Source: Allium sativum (taxonomy: Eukaryota; Streptophyta; Magnoliopsida; Asparagales; Amaryllidaceae). From it: a stretch of 64,000 nucleotides of DNA. The stretch covers positions 91,656,599-91,720,598 of the forward strand of contig CM060911.1 of assembly GCA_030737875.1 (NCBI GenBank), read 5' to 3'. This document shows positions 24,770 through 36,688 of this stretch, piece by piece (the stretch's first letter is position 1; each line of letters starts with the position of its first letter). A program made the translations under genes and the position numbers. A model generated the notes under the pieces. The model made no database searches and was not told where the DNA came from. It saw nothing but the letters and a program-made list of their open reading frames with translations.

Positions 24770-25595
24770 ATTTTTATATATTGAACTTTGAAATAAAAAT
24801 TCGATTTTTATATATTGAACTTTGAAGTAAAAATTCGATTTTTATATATTGAATAACGAAGTAAAAATTCGATTTTTATATATTGAATAACGAAGTAAAA
24901 ATTCGATTTTTATATATTGAATAACGAAGTAAAAATTCGATTTTTATATATTGAATAACGAAGTAAAAATTCGATTTTTATATATTGAATAACGAAGTAA
25001 AAATTCGATTTTTATATATTGAACTTTGAAATAAAAATTCGATTTTTATATATTGAACTTTGAAATAAAAATTCGATTTTTATATATTGAACTTTGAAGT
25101 AAAAATTCGATTTTTATATATTGAACTTTGAAGTAAAAATTCGATTTTTATATATTGAATAACGAAGTAAAAATTCGATTTTTATATATTGAATAACGAA
25201 GTAAAAATTCGATTTTTATATATTGAATAACGAAGTAAAATTTCGATTTTTATATATTGAATAACGAAGTAAAAATTCGATTTTTATATATTGAACTTTG
25301 AAATAAAAATTCGATTTTTATATATTGAACTTTGAAGTAAAAATTCGATTTTTATATATTGAACTTTGAAGTAAAAATTCGATTTTTATATATTGAATAA
25401 CGAAATAAAAATTCGATTTTTATATATTGAACTTTGAAATAAAAATTCGATTTTTATATATTGAACTTTGAAATAAAAATTCGATTTTTATATATTGAAC
25501 TTTGAAGTAAAAATTCGATTTTTATATATTGAACTTTGAAGTAAAAATTCGATTTTTATATATTGAATAGCGAAGTAAAAATTCGATTTTTACAT
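24770..25595 (+). repeat. 34-bp minisatellite with two spacer types (A-inv)
   Basis: About 24 units of 34 bp, all with AAAAATTCGATTTTTATATATTGA. They differ in an eight-base spacer, ACTTTGAA or ATAACGAA, which occurs in blocks rather than at random: roughly two, then five, then four, four, three, one, then a run of the first type. This points to duplication of multi-unit blocks. Individual units are almost identical, so expansion is recent. Confidence 0.9.
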
Positions 25596-26639
25596 AGGTA
25601 GTGAAAGCGGGCAACGAAGGTAACAAAAAGGCGAGAGTGACGAAGATTTCTATCAATGAAGAGTCAAGATGGTTGGATAGCTATATGTGAGAATTTCTCA
25701 CTCTTCCATTTTATTTCTAGTTATATATATATACTAGGATGCAGACGGTGTTTAGTAGCACCCGACACAATCGTCCACAGACCATGGACTTGTTTGTTTG
25801 GTTGCACAGATTAGTTATATGATTTGATTTGAATTTGGTTGTTTGGTGATTTTGATTGATGTGTGAATGGCGTGGGCCTTCACTAGACCGGGGATTAGGC
25901 TAGGCCTTGTCCCGTTTCTAGTATCGTGCCGTTATGCCGCCGAAATTTTCTAAAATATGTTAGAAAAATAAAAATATCATTTTATTTAAAGAATGAACTG
26001 AATAGAAATTCATATATTGGAATAAAATGTTTTGCCGTTAAAAATATAATTTTTAACGTGAATATGAATAAATAAATATTCATTTACAAACCAGACGGTT
26101 TGTTTATGTACACCTATTTGAAAGACATTGATTGGGTCGTTAAATTTTACACATCGCCCAACTGCACGAATAAAATATTTGTTCGATGGTTTGAAACCCC
26201 ACACGGGTGTTGGGATGAAATTTGAAGTTCACTCATCCCGATTGAATAAATATGTCGATCGATGGATTGACAGGCTGTTATAAGCGTTAGATATCTATAT
26301 TTGATGCTTATACAGTGTAGTGCACTTTGGTTGATGGTTGATTATTTATCGTTGCTATTATATACATGTGTTGTATGAAAATCCATATAATTAACATTAT
26401 ATGGTGATTGATTGGGCCTCATTCCAATTTAGAAAATAAAGAATATTATAAAATAACGGTTCATGTGTTGACAATACTCATCCTTTGAGATTGGTCATGT
26501 GTTGAACGAAATATTTTGATAATAACAACTATTTTGAAAAAGAAATATTTGAAATAAAATATTTGAAATAGAAATTTATGAAGCCGTGTTGATTAGATTG
26601 ACGCCATTTTGACGTAAACGATATTTATATCGATTTTAT

Positions 26640-27175
26640 TCATTTCGAAATGAATTGAATTGAAAACGATTTCGAAATGAATTGAATTGAAAACGATTTC
26701 GAAATGAATTGAATTGAAAACGATTTCGAAATGAATTGAATTGAAAACGATTCCGAAATGAATTGAATTGGAAACGATTTCGAAATGAATTGAATTGGAA
26801 ACGATTTCGAAATGAATTGAATTGAAAACGATTTCGAAATGAATTGAATTGAAAACGATTTCGAAATGAATTGAATTGAAAACGATTTCGAAATGAATTG
26901 AATTGAAAACGATTTCGAAATGAATTGAATTGAAAACGATTTCGAAATGAATTGAATTGAAAACGATTTCGAAATGAATTGAATTGAAAACGATTTCGAA
27001 ATGAATTGAATTGAAAACGATTTCGAAATGAATTGAATTGGAAACGATTTCAAAATGAATTGAATTGAAAACGATTTCGAAATGAATTGAATTGAAAACG
27101 ATTTCGAAATGAATTGAATTGAAAACGATTTCGAAATGAATTGAATTGAAAACGATTTCGAAATGAATTGAAAAC
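26640..27175 (+). repeat. 27-bp tandem array, about 20 units (A-inv)
   Basis: About twenty units of 27 bp containing GAATTGAATTGAAAACG. It is the longest version of this array in the window. The minus-strand frame of 231 codons crossing it is a product of the nine-codon period and runs out through the inverted polypurine tract. Confidence 0.92.
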
Positions 27176-27195
27176 GAATTCAAATTGAATTGAAA

Positions 27196-28241
27196 ACAAT
27201 CTCCCCCACTTAAAACTTTTCGTCCCCGAAAAGGAACAAAGTCGAAAGTGGTTTGATTATTCAGCTCTACGTTCGATCTGGCTTCCATTCTCCAACTCTT
27301 TAGTTTCTGAGAATTTTCAAAATTTCAAAAATTTGGCTAACACCCTAAATTTTCGAAAAATTTCGCCATAACCTCCCCTGCACCGGGAGCATCGGGGAAT
27401 TTCAAATAGCTTCCCCGGTCCTTCAGATCTCAAAAAGAAAAAGAAAAAGCCAAGCGGCTAGCCAATAGGCTCACAAAATCATCATCACCCAAACAAAACA
27501 GGAAATTATGTAGTAAACATGTACCTATTTGTCGGGCAAACAAATTTTATTCTCTGGCTCTAGCCTCCTTGCTATGACCTGTTCAAGGATATATATGTAT
27601 ATGCAAGCAAATGCGACCAAATTTCAATATAATTCAATATGTGATTCAATTAGGCATAATTGGCTAAAAATTAGCAAACAAATAAACAAACAACCCAAAC
27701 ATCAATCAATTAGTGAATTAGAGTTTTCAAATTCATAATTTTGATACATATACTGAAAATCTTGTTTTTGATGCCAATTCACAACAAGGTGTTCTAACTA
27801 TATAAGTTTTGGTTCTCACACCAGTCTAATGGAAATATATAGATATCACACTTTCGTCACTCGAAAATAAATGCTGGTGATGGTATACTTCATCATCAGG
27901 ACCATGTCCGGGCGACTAGAGTGTGAATCTATATCTATCCAATATATTAAAATTTTGAATATACGTTTGCAAGGCGTATATGCAAATTCTTTATATACTG
28001 AATTGTCCAAAATCAATATAAACAAATAATCAAATACGAATAGTTGATTTAGATTTTTAAAACCAAATTTGTTTTCATTTGAAAAATATATTCTCTTCAC
28101 ACTCGTTCTAGGATACTACTGATCCTATCTCTAACGAGTCATCCCCGTTGGATATTACTAATCCAGTATCTGATGAATCCTTTCGTACGGTTCTAATGTG
28201 TCTTGTTCTCTAGCTTTGCAAACCAAAGCTCTGATACCAAC
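27196..28241 (-). mobile_element. A-inv: inverted internal region
   Basis: A complete family A internal region in minus orientation inside a plus-oriented LTR. The inverted polypurine tract (TCTCCCCCACTT, 27200-27211) is at the left, retaining TGT, the first three bases of the lost LTR start. The inverted primer-binding site is at the right. It holds the GGACGAAA motif beside the polypurine tract, the AGCCGCTTGGCT hairpin plus T-rich tract (27448-27459 and leftwards) and the short conserved frame seen in A1 and A2. No transposition enzyme is encoded. Confidence 0.88.
28228..28239 (-). other. Primer-binding site (A-inv)
   Basis: TGGTATCAGAGC on the minus strand, two bases from the LTR end TTTACA (28242 side). 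It matches plant initiator tRNA-Met. Confidence 0.85.
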
Positions 28242-31200
28242 TGTAAAGACCCGTAACTTCCCCGTAAAGGAAAGCGACGGATAGTTCAAGAACAAGCCAC
28301 AACAGAACGCATACAGAAGAACATTTCATTGTATATACAACAATGCATCAGATTACAAGAATATACAGAGTATAAATGAATAAATATTACACAGAAATAT
28401 CAGAGATTTAAATTACATTTAAATACATCGCAGCGGAAAATAATACAATACACAACTAGAAGTAGATATACGGATACAAAGCTTTCCGGATATCGTTCCA
28501 GCTGTAAACCAGGATCCTGTGAATATACATCTGCAAAACCAAAACTACTAGTTGCCTGTGTCAAAATAGGGGCACCCAGAGTTTAGGTTAAAACAATAAA
28601 CTCCAGGTCAGTCATGGGACTGGTGTGAGAACTAAAACAGTTATTAATCTTTATTTTAAAGCTAGGTAAATCAAGGGACCACGCCGTATAACACGGAACG
28701 GGTTTCCTCCCAAGAATACCAGTGCCTAAAACAAACAGTGCAATGCTAAATAAAGAAAAATGAAGCTGTTATAAGACCCAGGTCCTATCACACAATGCAA
28801 CGCAAGCCGGGGGATAGGGTTTTCCCTTATAACAGCCAAAAATGCTTGATACGTTTTTAAAACAAATCATTTGATACTATAATAAGTGCATAGTGTATAA
28901 AACAACTTCAAATCATAAGTATCAATCATAGGCGGCATGGGTACCATATATCATGTCGCCATATATAGGTTTACAAATAAAACCGCAAAGTCACGTATTT
29001 GGAAATTGGGTTTCCATCTATGAACCGAGGCAAAAGATAGTCCTCAACCGATTCGAGACGCTCTAGCCCGTGTCTCAGGCAAGTACTCAGTCAAGCCTTG
29101 GATCCTCAGGGCCAGTCCACCGATGTGGATTAAACTTAAACCCTGAACATGCATTTCCCCGCCCTATGGGGCGTAAACGAGCCAACTAAATGACTCCATC
29201 GGTTCGAGAACGACTGATCAATCTGAGGCGCCTCGCAACAGCAACAACCACATAAGTCAAACTCGTCAGGGCGTGTAAAACCACTGACGCCACTTCTAGC
29301 TAGAAAGAAACGCATGCCCTCCCTGACGTCCTCTCCCGTTTTTGGTTCATACCGGGTGTGAAACATGCGAGGTAAACGTTACACAAAGCTACGCCACAAA
29401 GGCCGTGCTTTGATCATCACCACAAGACTTTGCTTTTCAACAGAAGCCTCGATCAATTGCCACTTAGGCATGCCACACAGGCAATTCACTCCATGCGTTT
29501 GATATCCATCAATATATAACCCCTGAGCTCGTACGTCTCAGAGAAGGGCGTTAAGCAAGAGAATAAATTCTCCGCCGCCAAACAGATATATATTTAATAG
29601 AGATCAATCACACGGACTAAAATCCAATGTCAGACACACAGTCCATTTACAAGTCCGTTCTGGGGCTGAACGAAACCGGAGGCACCTAGTACCCCGCATA
29701 TCCATCGATCTCCAAGTACGTCTGGACGATCACTAACTGTTTCCATCTTCTTGGGTGTACAGCCCAATCAATATCATCAGTAATTACCCAAACGACGTGA
29801 AGACCTCCGGTCTTCGACCATCGTCTTCATCTTCGACTTATCGTCGTATCAGTTATTCAGAATGGGATAAACCCGGTCTTTCCGAATAACTCGCGTATAT
29901 CTTAAGTAAGTGTTACACAAACACAACATACGCCTCATTCCAATTCATTAGTCACTAACCGTAAATTAATCAAGAGGATAATTCCCCAAATATTAACCCC
30001 GAAGGCCGAAACCAACATCAGATCAATATCCAGAAAACCATTCTGCTTGGCTAACCGACAGTTAGTTTCTAAATTTCACGTTCATAGGGAAAGGTTCCCA
30101 TTAATTTTATCAAAGATAAATTCTTGAATTTATGCTTTAATCTAATTTTGAATATCAATTCAAAACTAGTCGGGATTAACGAACCTTACCGAAGTAATCA
30201 TTTGTTTAATTTCCCAATCCCAACCTATTCATCCCATGAAGTAAAACTGGTCATACTTCATATCTAACACCACGGTGTTATCGGTAAATTCAATTACCAT
30301 TTCACGTTCAAATCTAATTAAAGATTTAACTATCGCCTGGAGCAAAACTGGTGATACTCCATTTTCGATCATTTCCATCTAATTAAAGATTCATTAAAAC
30401 TCCACTTAGTTTTAATCTTCGACTGGGTTAAAGAATCAGTGTCATTTAAAACACGGTTCACGATAAACCCAAAATCACATTCATTAATTATCGGGTTAAA
30501 GAACGAGTGTTATTTAAAACACTGTTCACGATAAACCCAAAAATCAATATCAATTCAATTTCCAATTAAATATTACTTAATTGGTACACTTCATTAAATC
30601 TAAATAAAAAGATTTAATCTTTTCTCAACTGGATTCAAGAACAGTGTTAGTGAAGACACCATTCACGACAAACCCAAATCACATTCGATATTCAATACAA
30701 GGCTCTGAATAGAAAATATATCGGCTTATATTCAATATCAAATTCTACGACTAACAAATGTCGTATTGGAAATAACGATATAAATATATATCTTTCAAAT
30801 TTCCATAACAACACCTGTATAATCACGAATTCCAACATCGAAATATTCCGAAGACAATTTCGATTCAAATCCACTCCAATGCAATCATTGGAAATTCTGG
30901 TTATTTTTAAAACCCTTTTCAAATTCAATTTATTTATTTAAAATAAATAGAATTATAATTCTAGTTCAAAACTAGTTCATTTCGATAAAAATCTATTTTT
31001 ATCTTTTTAAATATGGAGTTTTTCATCCCAAATTTTCACAAATCATTTCTTATGATTTTACATAAATTATTACTATTTTTAATAATTTTATCAAGGCCCG
31101 TACAGTCGATTTCCATCAATTGCCATCGAACTGCACTTACAGCGACCTTTTTCGAATTTGATTTGGATGTACCTCCAAATCCAACCGTTAGATTTCTAAT

Positions 31201-31488
31201 TTCTAATATTCGTTAGAAAGCTCTTTTCGATACGAACCCAACGGTTCCGGTTTTAGGAGAATCCGACGGTCGGATCTCCCGCAATGTCCGTTTGAAATAA
31301 ATGGTCGAAATTCACGAACTGCCGCGGCGCGGCGCGTTCCATTCAGGCCATTATATTATATATAATATATATAATATATATTTCGTCGATTTCTATTTAA
31401 AACGAATTATATAAACAGTTTTAAATTCGTTTCAAAAGCAATTTCAACTTCCATTTCAATTCAAATCAAAATTGAATTCATCTTTATA
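28242..31488 (-). mobile_element. A-inv: second half of LTR, minus orientation (left palindrome arm)
   Basis: Begins TGTAAAGACCCG and runs backwards through the last 3.2 kb of the family A LTR. It is nearly identical to the opposite-strand copy at 31489-34656; in the first 160 bases I see one difference. Positions 28242-31408 form the left arm of the palindrome and 31409-31488 the loop. The join to the plus-oriented half is at AATTCGTTT (31489-31497), a nine-base string present in both parent sequences. Confidence 0.9.
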
Positions 31489-34400
31489 AATTCGTTTTAA
31501 ATAGAAATCGACGAAATATATATTATATATATTATATATAATATAATGGCCTGAATGGAACGCGCCGCGCCGCGGCAGTTCGTGAATTTCGACCATTTAT
31601 TTCAAACGGACATTGCGGGAGATCCGACCGTCGGATTCTCCTAAAACCGGAACGGTTGGGTTCGTATCGAAAAGAGCTTTCTAACGAATATTAGAAATTA
31701 GAAATCTAACGGTTGGATTTGGAGGTACGTCCAAATCAAATTCGAAAAAGGTCGCTGTAAGTGCAGTTCGATGGCTATTGATGGAAATCGACTGTACGGG
31801 CCTTGATAAAATTATTAAAAATAGTAATAATTTATGTAAAATCATAAGAAATGATTTGTGAAGATTTGGGATGAAAAACTCGATATTTGAAAAGATAAAA
31901 ATAGATTTTTATCGAAATGAACTAGTTTTGAACTAGAATTATAATTCTATTTATTTTTAAATAAATAAATTGAATTTGAAAAGGGTTTTAAAAATAACCA
32001 GAATTTCCAATGATTGCATTGGAGTGGATTTGAATCGAAATTGTCTTCGGAATATTTTGATGTTGGAATTCGTGATTATACAGGTGTTGTTATGGAAATT
32101 TGAAAGATATATATTTATATCGTTATTTCCAATACGACATTTGTTAGTCGTAGAATTTGATATTGAATATAAGCCGATATATTTTCTATTCAGAGCCTTG
32201 TATTGAATATCGAATGTGATTTGGGTTTGTCGTGAATGGTGTCTTCACTAACACTGTTCTTGAATCCAGTTGAGAAAAGATTAAATCTTTTTATTTAGAT
32301 TTAATGAAGTGTACCAATTAAGTAATATTTAATTGGAAATTGAATTGATATTGATTTTTGGGTTTATCGTGAACAGTGTTTTAAATAACACTCGTTCTTT
32401 AACCCGATAATTAATGAATGTGATTTTGGGTTTATCGTGAACCGTGTTTTAAATGACACTGATTCTTTAACCTAGTCGAAGATTAAAACTAAGTGGAGTT
32501 TTAATGAATCTTTAATTAGATAGAAATGATCGAAAATGGAGTATCTCCAGTTTTGCTCCAGGCGATAGTTAAATCTTTAATTAGATTTGAACGTGAAATG
32601 GTAATTGAATTTACCGATAACACCGTGGTGTTAGATATGAAGTATGACCAGTTTTACTTCATGGGATGAATAGGTTGGGATTGGGAAATTAAACAAATGA
32701 TTACTTCGGTAAGGTTCGTTAATCCCGACTAGTTTTGAATTGATATTCAAAAGTAGATTAAAGCATAAATTCAAGAATTTATCTTTGATAAAATTAATGG
32801 GAACCTTTCCCTATGAACGTGAAATTTAGAAACTAACTGTCGGTTAGCCAAGCAGAATGGTTTTCTGGATATTGATCTGATGTTGGTTTCGGCCTTCGGG
32901 GTTAATATTTGGGGAATTATCCTCTTGATTAATTTACGGTTAGTGACTAATGAATTGGAATGAGGCGTATGTTGTGTTTGTGTAACACTTACTTAAGATA
33001 TACGCGAGTTATTCGGAAAGACCGGGTTTATCCCATTCTGAATAACTGATACGACGATAAGTCGAAGATGAAGACGATGGTCGAAGACCGGAGGTCTTCA
33101 CGTCGTTTGGGTAATTACTGATGATCTTGATTGGGCTGTACACCCAAGAAGATGGAAACAGTTAGTGATCGTCCAGACGTACTTGGAGATCGATGGATAT
33201 GCGGGGTACTAGGTGCCTCCGGTTTCGTTCAGCCCCAGAACGGACTTGTAAATGGACTGTGTGTCTGACATTGGATTTTAGTCCGTGTGATTGATCTCTA
33301 TTAAATATATATCTATTTGGCGGCGGAGAATTTATTCTCTTGCTTAACGCCCTTCTCTGAGATGTACGAGCTCAGGGGTTATATATTGATGGATATCAAA
33401 CGCATGGAGTGAATTGCCTGTGTGGCATGCCTAAGTGGCAATTGATCGAGGCTTCTGTTGAAAAGCAAAGTCTTGTGGTGATGATCAAAGCACGGCCTTT
33501 GTGGCGTAGCTTTGTGTAACGTTTACCTCGCGTGTTTCACACCCGGTATGAACCAAAAACGGGAGAGGACATCAGGGAGGGCATGCGTTTCTTTCTAGCT
33601 AGAAGTGGCGTCAGTGGTTTTACACGCCCTGACGAGTTTGACTTATGTGGTTGTTGCTGTTGCAAGGCGCCTCGGATTGATCGGTCGTTCTCGAACCGAT
33701 GGAGTCATTTAGTTGGCTCGATTACGCCCCATAGGGCGGGGAAATGCATGTTCAGGGTTTAAGTTTAATCCACATCGGTGGACTGGCCCTGAGGATCCAA
33801 GGCTTGACTGAGTACTTGCCTGAGACACGGGCTAGAGCATCTCGAATCGGTTGAGGACTATCTTTTGCCTCGGTTCATAGATGGAAACCCAATTTCCAAA
33901 TACGTGACTTTGCGGTTTTATTTGTAAACCTATATATGGCGACATGATATATGGTACCCATGCCGCCTATGATTGATACTTATGATTTGAAGTTGTTTTA
34001 TACACTATGCACTTACTATAGTATCAAATGATTTGTTTTAAAAATGTATCAAGCATTTTTGGCTGTTATAAGGGAAAACCCTATCCCCCGGCTTGCGTTG
34101 CATTGTGTGATAGGACCTGGGTCTTATAACAGCTTCATTTTTCTTTATTTAGCATTGCGCTGTTTGTTTTAGGCACTGATATTCTTGGGAGGAAACCCGT
34201 TCCGTGTTATACGGCGTGGTCCCTTGATTTACCTAGCTTTAAAATAAAGATTAATAACTGTTTTAGTTCTCACACCAGTCCCATGACTGACCTGGAGTTT
34301 ATTGTTTTAACCTAAACTTTGGGTGCCCCTATTTTGACACGGGCAGCTAGTAGTTTTGGTTTTGCAGATGTATATTCACAGGATCCTGGTTTACAGCTGG

Positions 34401-34656
34401 AACGATATCCGGAAAGCTTTGTATCCGTATATCTACTTCTAGTTGTGTATTGTATTATTTTCCGCTGCGATGTATTTAAATGTAATTTAAATCTCTGATA
34501 TTTCTGTGTAATATTTATTCATTTATACTCTGTATATTCTTGTAATCTGATGCATTGTTGTATATACAATGAAACGTTCTTCTGTATGCGTTCTGTTGTG
34601 GCTTGTTCTTGAACTATCCGTCGCTTTCCTTTACGGGGAAGTTACGGGTCTTTACA
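31489..34656 (+). mobile_element. A-inv: second half of LTR, plus orientation (right palindrome arm)
   Basis: Runs from the microhomology join, through GCCGCG box, conserved 3' portion and CAGTCCCATGACTG hairpin, to the LTR end GGGTCTTTACA at 34656. Together with 23238-27195 it would make one essentially complete LTR. It contains the short open frame around CGCCCC residues (about 33577-33690) discussed in the findings. It is followed directly by the right CCTAC duplication. Confidence 0.9.
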
Positions 34657-34661
34657 CCTAC
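34657..34661 (+). repeat. Target-site duplication CCTAC, right copy
   Basis: Matches 23233-23237 and marks where the A2 5' LTR resumes. Confidence 0.92.
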
Positions 34662-35653
34662 CAGCCCTGACATTTATATACTTTTCACCTGTGTGGTTGT
34701 TGGATACGAGGCGCCTCGGATATAGGTCTGTAAGGACCGAGAAACGTGTGTTCAGGAATAACCAATCCTCAAAAGTAAGAGAGGACCGGCCCAGCCGATT
34801 CCAAGGATCAAAGTGGGGTCCTGGGACATTTGCTAGAGCGTCTCGAACGCGAAGAGGAGCTTGCCCCTTGCCTCGACTCACGACGGAAATCCAATTTCCA
34901 ATACGTGATAGTGCGGTTTTATTTGTAGAACCTAGTATGGCGACATAGTGGTATGGGTCATTCATGCCGCCTATGATTGATATTTATGATTGAAATTGTT
35001 TTGACACTATACACCTACAATAGTATCAAATAATGTGTTTTAAACGTATCAAGCATGCTTTGGCTGTTATAAGGTAAAAACCCTATCCTCCGGCTTGCGT
35101 TGCATTGTGTGATGGGACCTGGGTCTTATAACAGCTTCATTTTTCTTTATTTAGCATTGCGCTGTTTGTTTTATGCACTGGTATTCTTGGGAGGAAACCC
35201 GTTCCGTGTTATACAGCGTGATCCCTTGATTTACTGAACTTTAAAATAAATAATTATAACTGTTTTAGTTCTCACACCAGTCCCATGACTGACCTGGAGT
35301 TTATTGTTTTAACCTAAACTCTGGGTGCCCCTATTTTCCACACGGGCAGCTAGTAGTTTTGGTTTTGCAGATTTATATTCACAGGGTCCTGATTAACAGC
35401 TGGAACGATGCTCGGGAAGCTCTGTATCCGTGTATCACTTTCAGTTGTGCTTTTGTATATTTTTCCGCTGCTATGTAATTTATTGTAATCTCTGATATTT
35501 GTTGAATGTAATTTATTCATTTATACTCTGTATATTCTTGTATCTGATGGAATTGTTGTAATAATAATGAAATGTTCTTCCGTCTGCGTCCTTTTGTGTG
35601 TTGTTCTCAAAGTATCCGCCCTTTCCTTCACGGGGAAGTTACGGGTTCTTATA
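34662..35653 (+). mobile_element. A2 5' LTR, last part
   Basis: Continues the A2 LTR after A-inv and ends GGGTTCTTATA. Other copies end TACA, so the conserved CA end has changed here. It contains the CAGTCCCATGACTG hairpin and the pyrimidine-rich TTTTGGTTTTGCAG ending at 35370, which resembles a splice acceptor. It is immediately followed by the primer-binding site, which confirms that this is the 5' LTR. Confidence 0.88.
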
Positions 35654-35654
35654 G

Positions 35655-35666
35655 TGGTATCAGAGC
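35655..35666 (+). other. Primer-binding site of A2 (initiator tRNA-Met)
   Basis: TGGTATCAGAGC, one base after the LTR end. Confidence 0.9.
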
Positions 35667-36676
35667 TTTGGTTTACAGAGCTCGAGAACAAGACACATTA
35701 GAACCATACGAAAGAATTCATCTGATATTGGATTAGTAAAATCCAATTAGAATGACTCGTTAGAGATAGGATCAGTAATATCCTAGAACGAGTGTGAAGA
35801 GTATATTTTTCAAATGAAAACAATTTGTTTTTAAATTTAAATCGCTTTATTTGTATTTGATTATTTATTTATTTTGAATATGGACAATCCAATATATAAA
35901 GATTTCGCGTATACGCGTCATGAACGTATAGTCAAAGTTTTGACATACTGGATAGATATAGAATCACATTCTAGACACCCGGGGATAATTCTGAAGGTGT
36001 GGCCACATCATCAGTATTTATGTTCGTGTTTCGAAGGTGTGATACCTATATATTTCCATTAGACTGGTGTGAGAACCAAAACTTATATAGCTAGAATACA
36101 TTGTTGTGAATTGGCATCAAAAACAAGATTTTCTGTATTTGTATCAAAATTATGAATTTGAAACTCTAATTCACTAAATGATTGATGTTTGTGTTGTTTG
36201 TTTAGTTGTTTGATAATTTTGAACCATTTAGCCTAATTGTATCGAATATTGAATATAATTGAAAATTGGTCGCATTTGCTTGCATATACATATACTTACA
36301 TCGAACAGGTCATAGCAAGGAGGCTAGAGCCAAAGAATAAAATTTGTTTGCCCGACAAAGAGGTACATGTTTACTATAATTTACTGTTTTGTTTGGGTGA
36401 TGATGATTTTATGAGCCTATTGGCTAGCCGCTTGGCTTTTTCTTTTTCTTTTTGAGATCAGAAGGCCTATATGGAAATTTCGGGATTTTCCCGTGGCTCC
36501 CGTTGCAGGGGAGGTTATGGCGAAATTTTTCGAAAATTTAGGGTGTTAGCCAAATTTTTGAAGAATTTTGAAAATTCTCAGAAACTGAAATGTTGGAGAA
36601 GGGTAGCCAGATCGAACGTAGAGTTAATTAATCAAACCACTTTCGACTTTGTTCCTTTTCGGGGACGAAAAGTTTT

Positions 36677-36688
36677 AAGTGGGGGAGA
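36677..36688 (+). other. Polypurine tract of A2
   Basis: AAGTGGGGGAGA, one base before TGTAATAACCC. This is the expected primer site for plus-strand DNA synthesis. Confidence 0.85.

Larger units (their letters stand above)
23238..27195 (+). mobile_element. A-inv: first half of a family A LTR, plus orientation
   Basis: From TGTAACAACCCG through the GC-rich block (donor GTAAGT at 24520), the 34-bp array, the stem-loop (25747) and the 27-bp array, this matches the first half of the A1 LTR. It then stops abruptly inside a GAATTGAAAAC unit and joins the inverted internal region, with AC as microhomology. The missing second half is found at 31489-34656. Confidence 0.88.

Noticed and set aside
26593..27288. 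231-codon minus-strand open frame with nine-residue repeats
   Set aside because: It is a by-product of a 27-bp tandem array, runs through an inverted polypurine tract and internal sequence, and the same effect occurs at 3597-3854.
30692..30928. 78-codon frame repeated at 2710-2946, 31970-32206 and 58810-59034
   Set aside because: It recurs because the LTR recurs. It is AT-rich, has no domain, and the two A-inv arms are almost the same DNA.
28242..34656. Foldback (TIR) DNA transposon
   Set aside because: Both arms are family A LTR ends, the left arm abuts a PBS and an inverted internal region, and the CCTAC duplication flanks the larger unit from 23238, so this is a rearranged retrotransposon.
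34642..34965. 107-codon minus-strand frame around 34642-34965
   Set aside because: It crosses the A-inv/A2 insertion junction, so it is created by the insertion and is not a gene.
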